Of a stretch of DNA of 20,850 nucleotides, positions 14,207-19,414 are shown piece after piece. This stretch comes from a virus, in the IMG/VR virus record IMGVR_UViG_3300032286_000149, positions 1 to 20,850 of that record. One strand, given 5' to 3'. The translations under genes and the position numbers were made by a program. The notes under the pieces are model-generated. The model made no database searches and had not been told where the DNA came from. It worked only from the letters and a program-made list of their open reading frames with translations. Position 1 is the first letter of the stretch, and the number at the start of each line of letters is the position of its first letter.

Positions 14207-14392
14207 ATGTGGAAAGTTGTCAGCACCGCAAAAAATGGTCGCACCTTATGGTGGGATGAACCATCCCACATTTACGCAATCTGCGAAGTCGGGGAATTCC
14301 CCGAGGATCGTAGTGCTAACGTGTTCGGTGTAACTCCGGACAATAAGGAATGGGCGGAGCGTATATGGCGCTACGCTCGGATGGAAGACTAA
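14207..14392 (+). CDS. Small hypothetical protein (61 aa)
   Basis: A 61-residue, Trp-rich soluble protein: MWKVVSTAKNGRTLWWDEPS, then CEVGEFPEDR and a C-terminal helix (DNKEWAERIWRYARMED). No family recognised. ACCCTTGGAG lies 5 nt before ATG 14207, the same extended ribosome-binding motif as its neighbours, which supports it being real despite its size. It lies between two terminators with no promoter visible in the 15 nt between the upstream T run and the start, so expression would depend on read-through or antitermination. Its end is followed by tandem terminators within 5 nt. Confidence 0.7.
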   Translation: MWKVVSTAKNGRTLWWDEPSHIYAICEVGEFPEDRSANVFGVTPDNKEWAERIWRYARMED

Positions 14393-14395
14393 CCC

Positions 14396-14420
14396 AAACC
14401 CGCTTCGGCGGGTTTTTTTT
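14396..14420 (+). terminator. Intrinsic terminator after the 61-aa gene
   Basis: Stem AAACCCGC/GCGGGTTT (14396-14403 with 14408-14415) around a stable TTCG tetraloop, followed by a run of eight T (14413-14420). It begins 3 nt after the stop codon. Confidence 0.9.
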
Positions 14421-14435
14421 CGCCCGCGTTTTCGC

Positions 14436-14464
14436 CCCCGGACCCTACGGTCTGGGGTTTTTTT
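14436..14464 (+). terminator. Second, tandem intrinsic terminator
   Basis: A 9-bp stem (14436-14444 with 14449-14457, CCCCGGACC pairing with GGTCTGGGG through one G-U) and a 4-nt loop, followed by seven T. It sits 16 nt after the first terminator and should block read-through into the repeat-rich region. Confidence 0.8.
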
Positions 14465-14488
14465 CGTCTGCACTTTTGTGCATGGCAT

Positions 14489-14505
14489 GTTAGGGATTCC
14501 CTAAC
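14489..14505. repeat. GTTAGGG palindrome, copy 3
   Basis: GTTAGGGATTCCCTAAC, preceded by AT and followed by AG, so symmetry stops one base earlier than in copies 1 and 2. No gene starts close downstream. Confidence 0.9.
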
Positions 14506-14507
14506 AG

Positions 14508-14537
14508 GGCCGAGCCTACCGAGGCCGAGCCTACCAC
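14508..14537. repeat. Tandem 15-bp repeat
   Basis: Two tandem units, GGCCGAGCCTACCGA and GGCCGAGCCTACCAC, with 13 identical leading bases, lying between palindrome copies 3 and 4. Role unknown. Confidence 0.75.
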
Positions 14538-14544
14538 TAACTAT

Positions 14545-14562
14545 GTTAGGTAACTCCCTAAC
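14545..14562. repeat. GTTAGGG palindrome, copy 4 (divergent)
   Basis: GTTAGGTAACTCCCTAAC, 18 bp: outer arms GTTAGG/CCTAAC are intact but the centre is changed and one base longer. Possibly a weaker site. Confidence 0.8.
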
Positions 14563-14568
14563 AAGAAT

Positions 14569-14600
14569 GAAGCCAGTTACAAGAGCAGCGTGCCGCCCAT
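14569..14600. repeat. Direct repeat, first copy, following palindrome copy 4
   Basis: GAAGCCAGTTACAAGAGCAG, then CG, three variable bases, CGCCCAT. The second copy is at 14706-14737; both begin 5-6 nt after a GTTAGGG palindrome, so palindrome plus element was duplicated as a unit 137-138 nt apart. Confidence 0.85.
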
Positions 14601-14682
14601 GTGTGGTTTAGTGACAGCTATGTGTTATGGCTTGTTTAGTTTCTGACACCCAAGCTGTTAGTCGCTCGCTGTTTCATTTTTT

Positions 14683-14700
14683 GTTAGGGAATGCCCTAAC
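14683..14700. repeat. GTTAGGG palindrome, copy 5
   Basis: GTTAGGGAATGCCCTAAC, 18 bp, arms GTTAGGG/CCCTAAC with a 4-nt centre. Directly followed by the second copy of the GAAGCC direct repeat. Confidence 0.85.
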
Positions 14701-14705
14701 AAAGC

Positions 14706-14737
14706 GAAGCCAGTTACAAGAGCAGCGGGTCGCCCAT
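14706..14737. repeat. Direct repeat, second copy, following palindrome copy 5
   Basis: Matches 14569-14600 except for the three variable bases after AGCAGCG (GGT here, TGC there, with the last shared base excluded). See the first copy. Confidence 0.85.
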
Positions 14738-14747
14738 CGCGGCAACT

Positions 14748-15065
14748 GTTCGTTTTTAAAATGGCAAAACCGAACACATCAGGAACAATATGTTTTGTGA
14801 TTTGGGGTGGTATGTCCGGTGACAGTTTATTACATATAATGCTTATGTAAAAGTATAAGAAAATAAGTTAAAGTATATTGTTCTAAAAGTTCGGTTTGAG
14901 GTGACCATACTTTTCCCTTGGGACGCCGCTGCCCCCTGCCCCCCGGCAATGTTCGTTTCCACTTACCCAACCCCCCAAAAAAAGAGAGCACTCCAATTTT
15001 CCGAACTTTCACTCGCGACGAACAGTCGTTTATTTTCAAGCACTTGCAGACCCCCCCAACCGAAC
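14748..15065. other. CGAAC/GTTCG iterated region with AT-rich core; candidate origin or control region
   Basis: Seven CGAAC or GTTCG pentamers lie at 14748, 14771, 14889, 14951, 15002, 15019 and 15061, in both orientations; two share TGTTCGTTT (14747 and 14950) and two form a 9-bp inverted pair AAACCGAAC/GTTCGGTTT (14767 and 14889). About one would be expected by chance in this length. Between them, 14823-14888 is strikingly AT-rich. Iterated sites around an AT-rich stretch are the usual look of a replication origin, but no replication gene is in the window, so this is inference. Part of a 992-base stretch (14393-15384) without a convincing gene. Confidence 0.4.
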
Positions 15066-15119
15066 AGTTTGGTACAGTCTACTTCGATACCACGTGGCTA
15101 CCACCAACCCACACACCAC

Positions 15120-15167
15120 TACCACCCCAAATCACGGGAGGTGTATACGTCATTAACCAAACCACAC
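15120..15167. repeat. 48-bp direct repeat, first copy
   Basis: Begins TACCACCCCAAATCACG, contains GGTGTATACGTCATTAAC and ends AAACCACAC. The second copy is 75 bp downstream at 15195-15242, differing in only a few bases. The partial inverted repeat CACCCC/GAGGTG is imperfect in this copy. Confidence 0.85.
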
Positions 15168-15194
15168 ACCACTACCACCCCCGAGTCGAATCCA

Positions 15195-15242
15195 TACCAC
15201 CCCAAATCACGAGGGGTGTATACGTCATTAACTAAACCACAC
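15195..15242. repeat. 48-bp direct repeat, second copy
   Basis: As the copy at 15120-15167; here the inner inverted repeat is perfect (CACCCC, 9-nt spacer, GGGGTG). It ends 16 nt before the -35 box of the promoter at 15259, so it could be an activator or repressor site. Confidence 0.85.
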
Positions 15243-15258
15243 CATCAATCAGGAAACA

Positions 15259-15287
15259 TTGACTTTCGTACCATAGTATGGTATAAT
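15259..15287 (+). promoter_or_regulatory. Strong sigma70 promoter with extended -10
   Basis: TTGACT (15259-15264), a 17-nt spacer and TATAAT (15282-15287) with TGG just before it (extended -10). The spacer contains a perfect 15-bp palindrome TACCATAGTATGGTA (15269-15283) reaching into the -10 box, a likely repressor site. Transcription should start near 15294, the first base of a hairpin. It drives the zinc-ribbon gene at 15385 and probably the small membrane gene after it. Confidence 0.9.
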
Positions 15288-15293
15288 ATATGT

Positions 15294-15315
15294 TCAGTGG
15301 GAATTCGCTCACTGA
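15294..15315 (+). promoter_or_regulatory. 5'-end leader hairpin, copy 1
   Basis: TCAGTGGG pairs with CTCACTGA (8 bp including one G-U) around a 6-nt loop AATTCG. It begins at the predicted transcription start, so it may protect the mRNA 5' end or act as an operator. Copy 2 at 15838 has a C in place of the U, which preserves pairing. Confidence 0.7.
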
Positions 15316-15324
15316 GACAGAACT

Positions 15325-15341
15325 GTTAGGGATTCCCTAAC
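15325..15341. repeat. GTTAGGG palindrome, copy 6
   Basis: GTTAGGGATTCCCTAAC, in the leader 43 nt upstream of ATG 15385. It is followed 2 nt later by another perfect hairpin, GAAGGGCG/CGCCCTTC around ATA (15344-15362). Confidence 0.9.
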
Positions 15342-15384
15342 AAGAAGGGCGATACGCCCTTCAAGCAACCACCTTGGAGTAGCT

Positions 15385-15621
15385 ATGAAAAACGCAGTAA
15401 AAAACAACGAGTTTAAAATCCGTCCCGTCTGCCGTGTATGCGGCGACAACTTCTCGCCCAAGCGTAAAGCGATTGGGTATCCGACCTGCCTACCCTGCGG
15501 CGAGGATCTCGCACGTGCCGTTAACTTCACAGTCGTGCCGATGAACAAGTCCAACTACATCGCGGTACGTGACCCTTCGTTGCTCAAACAGTTGAACCCC
15601 AAGTTCATCCCAACCCTGTAA
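15385..15621 (+). CDS. Four-cysteine zinc-ribbon protein (78 aa)
   Basis: A 78-residue basic protein with CRVC (Cys16, Cys19) and CLPC (Cys35, Cys38) around a basic loop (FSPKRKAIGYPT), followed by VVPMNKSNYIAVRD and LLKQLNPKF. The Cys-x2-Cys-x15-Cys-x2-Cys layout and GYPTCLPCGE remind me of DksA/TraR-type zinc ribbons, which act on RNA polymerase, but the coiled-coil of DksA is missing, so the role is open. I recall similar small proteins in environmental phages. ACCTTGGAG sits 5 nt before ATG 15385. It is the first gene after the strong promoter at 15259 and its leader has three successive hairpins, so its expression is probably tightly controlled. Confidence 0.8.
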   Translation: MKNAVKNNEFKIRPVCRVCGDNFSPKRKAIGYPTCLPCGEDLARAVNFTVVPMNKSNYIAVRDPSLLKQLNPKFIPTL

Positions 15622-15652
15622 CCCCACCATCTAACCAACTAGGAGTAACGCA

Positions 15653-15796
15653 ATGGACACGTGGAAAGAGTTCGCAAAGATGGTGGTGTGGGTCACCATC
15701 GCTTACGCGCTAGTCACCCTGTTGGGCATCCTGTTTCTTGAAGGGTTGCTCGGTGGGTGCGATGTGGGTAAGTGTGTCTTTTTACCTATCCGTTAG
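15653..15796 (+). CDS. Small single-pass membrane protein (47 aa)
   Basis: Begins MDTWKEFAKMVVWVT and has one hydrophobic segment from about residue 10 to 33 (TIAYALVTLLGILFLEGLL), then a short tail with two cysteines (GGCDVGKCVF) and PIR before TAG. AGGAGT lies 6 nt upstream of ATG 15653. The stop overlaps the start of the second promoter cassette. Too small to assign; single-helix phage proteins of this kind include holins, lysis regulators and superinfection-exclusion proteins, but nothing in the sequence chooses among them. It lies 31 nt after the zinc-ribbon gene and is probably cotranscribed. Confidence 0.75.
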   Translation: MDTWKEFAKMVVWVTIAYALVTLLGILFLEGLLGGCDVGKCVFLPIR

Positions 15797-15802
15797 GAAA
15801 CA

Positions 15803-15831
15803 TTGACTTTCACGACAGACTGTGGTATAAT
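15803..15831 (+). promoter_or_regulatory. Second strong sigma70 promoter, duplicated cassette
   Basis: TTGACT (15803-15808), 17-nt spacer, TATAAT (15826-15831) with TGG before it. The flanks AGGAAACATTGACTTTC and GGTATAATATA match the promoter at 15259, but the spacer lacks the TACCATA palindrome. It is placed to drive the DUF3150/AAA+/VWA genes from 15916 onward. Confidence 0.9.
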
Positions 15832-15837
15832 ATATCT

Positions 15838-15859
15838 TCAGTGGGAATTCACCCACTGA
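15838..15859 (+). promoter_or_regulatory. 5'-end leader hairpin, copy 2
   Basis: TCAGTGGG pairs perfectly with CCCACTGA around a 6-nt loop AATTCA. Starts 7 nt after the -10 box, at the predicted transcription start. The single stem change from copy 1 keeps pairing (G-U to G-C). Confidence 0.7.
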
Positions 15860-15868
15860 GCAAACCGA

Positions 15869-15885
15869 GTTAGGGAATCCCTAAC
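15869..15885. repeat. GTTAGGG palindrome, copy 7
   Basis: GTTAGGGAATCCCTAAC, central base A instead of T. In the leader 30 nt before ATG 15916. Confidence 0.9.
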
Positions 15886-15915
15886 AAGACATCGACCAAA
15901 CCTTGGAGCTACGAA

Positions 15916-16833
15916 ATGAACTGTTTGAATATGACCCTTGCGAAACCCGCCGACGTTAAATTCCCTTCCCTCGCACGGAGCGGAATGCTGGTGATCTTCA
16001 AAGCATCGTACTGGCAAGGTACGGTCAAGGATAAGTCTGCGACCGCAGACGTAACGTCCAGAAACAATGCCGAATCCGGTTCGGCAACAGTCAGCAAGAA
16101 ACTCTTGCCGAACTGCGCGGAGCTTGACGCAATCAAGAAGCACATTGCACGTGCTCGCTTGTTGCACTACGAGTTGACGTTCGACTGGATGGGCGAGCTT
16201 CGCGCTATGCCTACGATGGGGCTAACACGTTACATGGACAAGATGGACCCCGAGCTTGCCGAGCACAAGCGCCTCTGCCAGTCCTTCTTCGACGTGTACG
16301 AGTGGGAGTTGTCGCAAGCACCGATCAAACTCGGTGACCTGTACAACGCGGCAGACTACTTCAGCTTGGACGAGATGCGTCGCAAGTTCAGCATTGAGAT
16401 TCGTACATGCAACATGCCCGAGGCAGGGGACTGGCGCATCGACATCAACAACCAAGCGTTGGTCGAGCAAAAGGAGCAGTACGAGCGGCACTATCAGGAG
16501 CTTATCGGCAACATGGTAGGCGACTTCAAGGAGCGGTTGATCGCTGCCCTCTCCAACATCAGTAGCAAGCTAGTGCCAGCACCCGAGGGTAGTACGAGTA
16601 ACGGCAAGCGCATGCATGCCAACATCCTGTCCAATGTCTTGGACATCCTGCCTATGGCTGACATCTTTGGGCTAGGCGAGGACTCCCAGATTGCATCGAT
16701 GCGTCGCAAGATCGAGGACATGCTCGATGGTGTTTCGGTCGATGCGTTGAAGCACGACCCGCTAGTGCGTGATGACGTGAAGCGTGGTGTCGATCAGATC
16801 ATCCGTGATCTGCCATCGATTGACTTTAATTGA
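15916..16833 (+). CDS. DUF3150-like protein, partner of MoxR/VWA (305 aa)
   Basis: Helical 305-residue protein. The N-terminal part (GMLVIFKASYWQGTVKDKSA) resembles the W-G-x-x-x-D start I know of DUF3150 proteins, as do the LLPNCAELDAIKKHIARARL block, the LFNEADY-like LGDLYNAADYFSLDEMRRKF and MPEAGDWRIDI. It ends with a conserved-looking DLPSIDF. DUF3150 genes are commonly adjacent to MoxR-type AAA+ and VWA genes in bacteria and phages, as here. Role unknown; probably an adaptor or substrate-handling subunit. ACCTTGGAG sits 7 nt before ATG 15916. The gene starts the trio under the second promoter, after palindrome copy 7. No catalytic motif seen. Confidence 0.8.
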   Translation: MNCLNMTLAKPADVKFPSLARSGMLVIFKASYWQGTVKDKSATADVTSRNNAESGSATVSKKLLPNCAELDAIKKHIARARLLHYELTFDWMGELRAMPTMGLTRYMDKMDPELAEHKRLCQSFFDVYEWELSQAPIKLGDLYNAADYFSLDEMRRKFSIEIRTCNMPEAGDWRIDINNQALVEQKEQYERHYQELIGNMVGDFKERLIAALSNISSKLVPAPEGSTSNGKRMHANILSNVLDILPMADIFGLGEDSQIASMRRKIEDMLDGVSVDALKHDPLVRDDVKRGVDQIIRDLPSIDFN

Positions 16834-16842
16834 TTGTTTTGG

Positions 16843-16859
16843 GTTAGGGAGTCCCTAAC
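16843..16859. repeat. GTTAGGG palindrome, copy 8
   Basis: GTTAGGGAGTCCCTAAC, central base G. It lies 9 nt after the stop of the DUF3150-like gene and 59 nt before the AAA+ start; no promoter is seen in this gap, so here the site sits inside a transcription unit. Confidence 0.9.
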
Positions 16860-16918
16860 AAACTCCCTGTTTGTTCTTCGTTCGCTTACTACTACTTATA
16901 TTTACCTTGGAGTTTCAC

Positions 16919-18025
16919 ATGAACGCTTTCGCTAACAAGCTCTCCCTCCTGCAAGCTGCTAACTTCATTGCCGCAATGGGCAAGAAGCGCACCGTACTAC
17001 TGCGTGGCCCGATGGGTTCGGGCAAATCGTCAACCCTGAAAACGCTCGGCAAGCGTTACCCCAACCATGCAATGATTTACTTCGATTGCACTACCAAGAT
17101 GCCCGGGGACTTGTCTATGCCTCGCATGGCAAGCATTGATTCACAAGGGTACGTCACGTTCGTACCTCACGAGGAGCTTGGTCTCCACCTGCGTAAACCC
17201 CTCATACTCATGATCGATGAGTTGGGCAAGGCCGACCCGGGGGTATTGAAGGGCATGCTTCGTCTAATGCTTGAGCGTATTGGCCCCGGTGGTATCGAGT
17301 TGCACCCTGATACCTTATTGTTTGCTACCACTAACAAGGCAAGCGAGGGGTTGGGCGATCTTATTCCAGCGCATGCTAGGAATCGCATCATCATCATCGA
17401 AACCCGCACCTCAACGGCAGACGAGTGGATCGAGCAGTTTGCAATCAATGCAGGTATTCACCCTGCCGTTACGAGGTGGGTAAACGAGACGCCCCAAGTC
17501 TTCGCCGACTTCGATGAGGTCAAGGACCCCAAGGACAACCCGTACATCTTCCACCCAAAACAGCAACGCGAATCGTTTTGCACGGGTCGCTCTATCCATG
17601 CTGCATCTGACATCCTCATTGAAGCAGAGGACAACCCTGATCTGATTGATCAGCAGACCCTTGTCGCTGCGTTGACAGGCACTATCGGACCCGACGCTGC
17701 CGCTGGCTTATTGATTTGGTACAAGACAAGTCAGCAGATGCCGACCATTGCATCCATTAAAGCAGACCCAATGAGTGCGAAGGTTCCTACATCTCAGGCA
17801 GTACGGTGCATGATCATCACCAAGGTGCTCGGCATGGTGGACCGTGAGTTCATTGAACCGTGGATGCAATACCTTGGACGCCTACCCGACGAGGAGCAAG
17901 CGATGTTCGGCAAGGGTGCGACTGCTAAGTCGTACGACGAGAAGCGCCAGCAGATCGTGGTCACAAGCCACGGGTACACACAATGGGCATTGAAGAATGC
18001 TTACATGCTACGGAAAGATCAGTAA
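16919..18025 (+). CDS. MoxR/CobS-type AAA+ ATPase (368 aa)
   Basis: Walker A GPMGSGKSS (residues 30-38), Walker B LILMIDELGKAD (95-106, with Glu101), sensor-1 LLFATTN (133-139) and IPAHARNR with candidate arginine fingers (Arg154, Arg156). The pattern matches MoxR/CobS-like ATPases, which remodel proteins or load metal with VWA partners. The C-terminal half (YLGRLPDEEQAMFG) is family-specific and not assigned. A longer frame starts at 16871, but ACCTTGGAG lies 6 nt before ATG 16919, which begins the conserved region; that start is chosen. It probably acts on the VWA/metallopeptidase encoded next door. No CobN-like chelatase subunit is present, so cobalamin synthesis is unlikely. All ATPase residues are intact. 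Confidence 0.9.
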   Translation: MNAFANKLSLLQAANFIAAMGKKRTVLLRGPMGSGKSSTLKTLGKRYPNHAMIYFDCTTKMPGDLSMPRMASIDSQGYVTFVPHEELGLHLRKPLILMIDELGKADPGVLKGMLRLMLERIGPGGIELHPDTLLFATTNKASEGLGDLIPAHARNRIIIIETRTSTADEWIEQFAINAGIHPAVTRWVNETPQVFADFDEVKDPKDNPYIFHPKQQRESFCTGRSIHAASDILIEAEDNPDLIDQQTLVAALTGTIGPDAAAGLLIWYKTSQQMPTIASIKADPMSAKVPTSQAVRCMIITKVLGMVDREFIEPWMQYLGRLPDEEQAMFGKGATAKSYDEKRQQIVVTSHGYTQWALKNAYMLRKDQ

Positions 18026-18081
18026 GGATCAGTAATAGAACCCGACTAAACTAAACAATACAAAGGACATGAGGTATACAC

Positions 18082-19413
18082 ATGAGCATCTTCGCTAAAC
18101 TAACCGAGGAGCAGCGCGTCAAGAAGGCATGCGGTGACATCCTTGAGAAAGCACCCGAGTTCAGGGGTGTCTTGCAGATCGGTACTAAGGAGGTAGTCGA
18201 GGACTGTCCGACTGCACGAACGAATGGACGGGACGAGTGGTATGGGCGGGCGTTCGTCAAGTCTCTCACCGATCCCGAGCTTCGCTTCCTCATCATGCAT
18301 GAGGTGGGTCACAAGATGTTGCAACACCTGACTACTTGGTCAGAGTTGCACGAGGAGGACCCTGACTGTGCTAACCGTGCTTGTGATTACTATCTTAATC
18401 TGTGGTTGACCAACGACTACGGTACGGATGGGTGGATCGTGATGCCCAAGGGTGGGATGTTGGACGAGCGGTTCGCTGGCATGAACAGCAAGCAGATCTA
18501 CAAGTTGCTTCGCAAGGAGCAGGAACAGGAGCAAGAGGATGGCGAAGACTCGGATGACGGGGGGAATGGCAATGCTGAACAAGATAGCGGTAAGCCAAGC
18601 GAGGGCGAGCAAGACATGGATGGAGAGGACGGGCAACCATCCGAGCAAGGCAAACCAAGCAAGCAAGGTAAACCCAAGGACAAGCAACACGGGTTCGACG
18701 AGCACGACTGGGAAGGTGCTCAAGAACTAAGCAAGGAGGAGCAAGAAGAACTAGCGGAGCAGATCGACACCGCCTTGCGTGAGACTGAGCTTATGGCTAG
18801 CAAGAATGGCACAGGGGGTAACCGTGTGATCAAGGACATCTTGCAGTCCAAGGTCCGGTGGGAGGACGAGCTACGTGAGATCCTGACTGCGATGTGTCCG
18901 GGTACTGAGTATCAAACGTGGGCACGTCCCAACCGCAGGTTCATGGGTCAGCAAGTCGAGGTGGGTGATGTGATGGAGGATGTGTATATGCCTAGCACGT
19001 ACAGTCAGACCATCAAGGAGATGGTCATTGCCATCGACATGTCAGGCAGTATCGGGGATTCCTTGCAGTCTGTGTTCCTCGGCGAAGTGGCGAAGATAGC
19101 AGCAGCTATCAAGCCAGAGCAGGTGCGTGTCATCTACTGGGACACGAGTGTGTGTAGTGAGGAGATCTACAAGGGTAGTGAGGTGCAGGATATCGTCAAG
19201 TGTACTAAGCCCAAGGGCGGTGGGGGTACGGATGTGAACTGTGTAACACAGTACATGCAGCAGTATGGGATCAAGCCCGAGGTTGCCATCGTGCTGACTG
19301 ACGGTGATCTCTATGCCGGATGGGGTACGTGGTCCTGTCCGGTGGTGTGGGCGATTGCAGATAACCCGAGTGCGTGTCCTACCGTGGGCCGCACCGTACA
19401 TGTGGAGGTGTGA
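18082..19413 (+). CDS. HEXXH metallopeptidase-like plus VWA-domain protein (443 aa)
   Basis: N-terminal domain: LIMHEVGHKMLQH with zinc-binding HEVGH (residues 73-77), followed by CANRACDYYLNLWL (97-110), which matches the second part of the DUF2201 N-terminal metallopeptidase-like domain. A highly acidic, Gln/Glu/Asp/Gly-rich linker spans about 145-225. C-terminal VWA domain: MIDAS motif DMSGS (319-323), Thr383 in GGGGTDV and Asp407 in TDGD. VWA domains bind partners through a metal, usually a MoxR ATPase, encoded just upstream here. GAGG lies 7 nt before ATG 18082; the 56-nt gap holds a short direct repeat GATCAGTAA. The composite could be a phage protease, a remodelling factor or an anti-host effector; which is unknown. 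The whole protein is present. Confidence 0.85.
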   Translation: MSIFAKLTEEQRVKKACGDILEKAPEFRGVLQIGTKEVVEDCPTARTNGRDEWYGRAFVKSLTDPELRFLIMHEVGHKMLQHLTTWSELHEEDPDCANRACDYYLNLWLTNDYGTDGWIVMPKGGMLDERFAGMNSKQIYKLLRKEQEQEQEDGEDSDDGGNGNAEQDSGKPSEGEQDMDGEDGQPSEQGKPSKQGKPKDKQHGFDEHDWEGAQELSKEEQEELAEQIDTALRETELMASKNGTGGNRVIKDILQSKVRWEDELREILTAMCPGTEYQTWARPNRRFMGQQVEVGDVMEDVYMPSTYSQTIKEMVIAIDMSGSIGDSLQSVFLGEVAKIAAAIKPEQVRVIYWDTSVCSEEIYKGSEVQDIVKCTKPKGGGGTDVNCVTQYMQQYGIKPEVAIVLTDGDLYAGWGTWSCPVVWAIADNPSACPTVGRTVHVEV

Positions 19414-19414
19414 G

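Noticed and set aside
14761-14850. 29-codon plus-strand frame starting MAKPNTSG
   Set aside because: Very short, preceded by A/T with no ribosome-binding site, and overlaps the repeat region; not enough to call a gene.
14830-15039. Minus-strand open frame of 69 codons
   Set aside because: No Shine-Dalgarno ahead of its ATG, odd composition, and it crosses the AT-rich stretch and the CGAAC sites.
14925-15058. G-quadruplex on the minus strand from C-rich tracts
   Set aside because: Runs of C are separated by about 21 nt in one place and do not give four evenly spaced tracts within the usual loop lengths.
14901-15329. Plus-strand open frame of 142 codons in the repeat region
   Set aside because: No ribosome-binding site, low-complexity Thr/Pro/His content created by the 48-bp direct repeats, and it runs through the promoter and leader hairpin at 15259-15315.
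13586-16859. TTAGGG arms read as telomere-like repeats or a CRISPR array
   Set aside because: The units are palindromes at irregular distances (137 to about 980 bp), not tandem TTAGGG and not repeat-spacer spacing; no cas genes.
16919-19413. Cobaltochelatase CobS/CobT
   Set aside because: MoxR and VWA similarity explains the resemblance; there is no CobN and no cobalamin gene, and the N-terminus of the VWA protein has an HEXXH domain.
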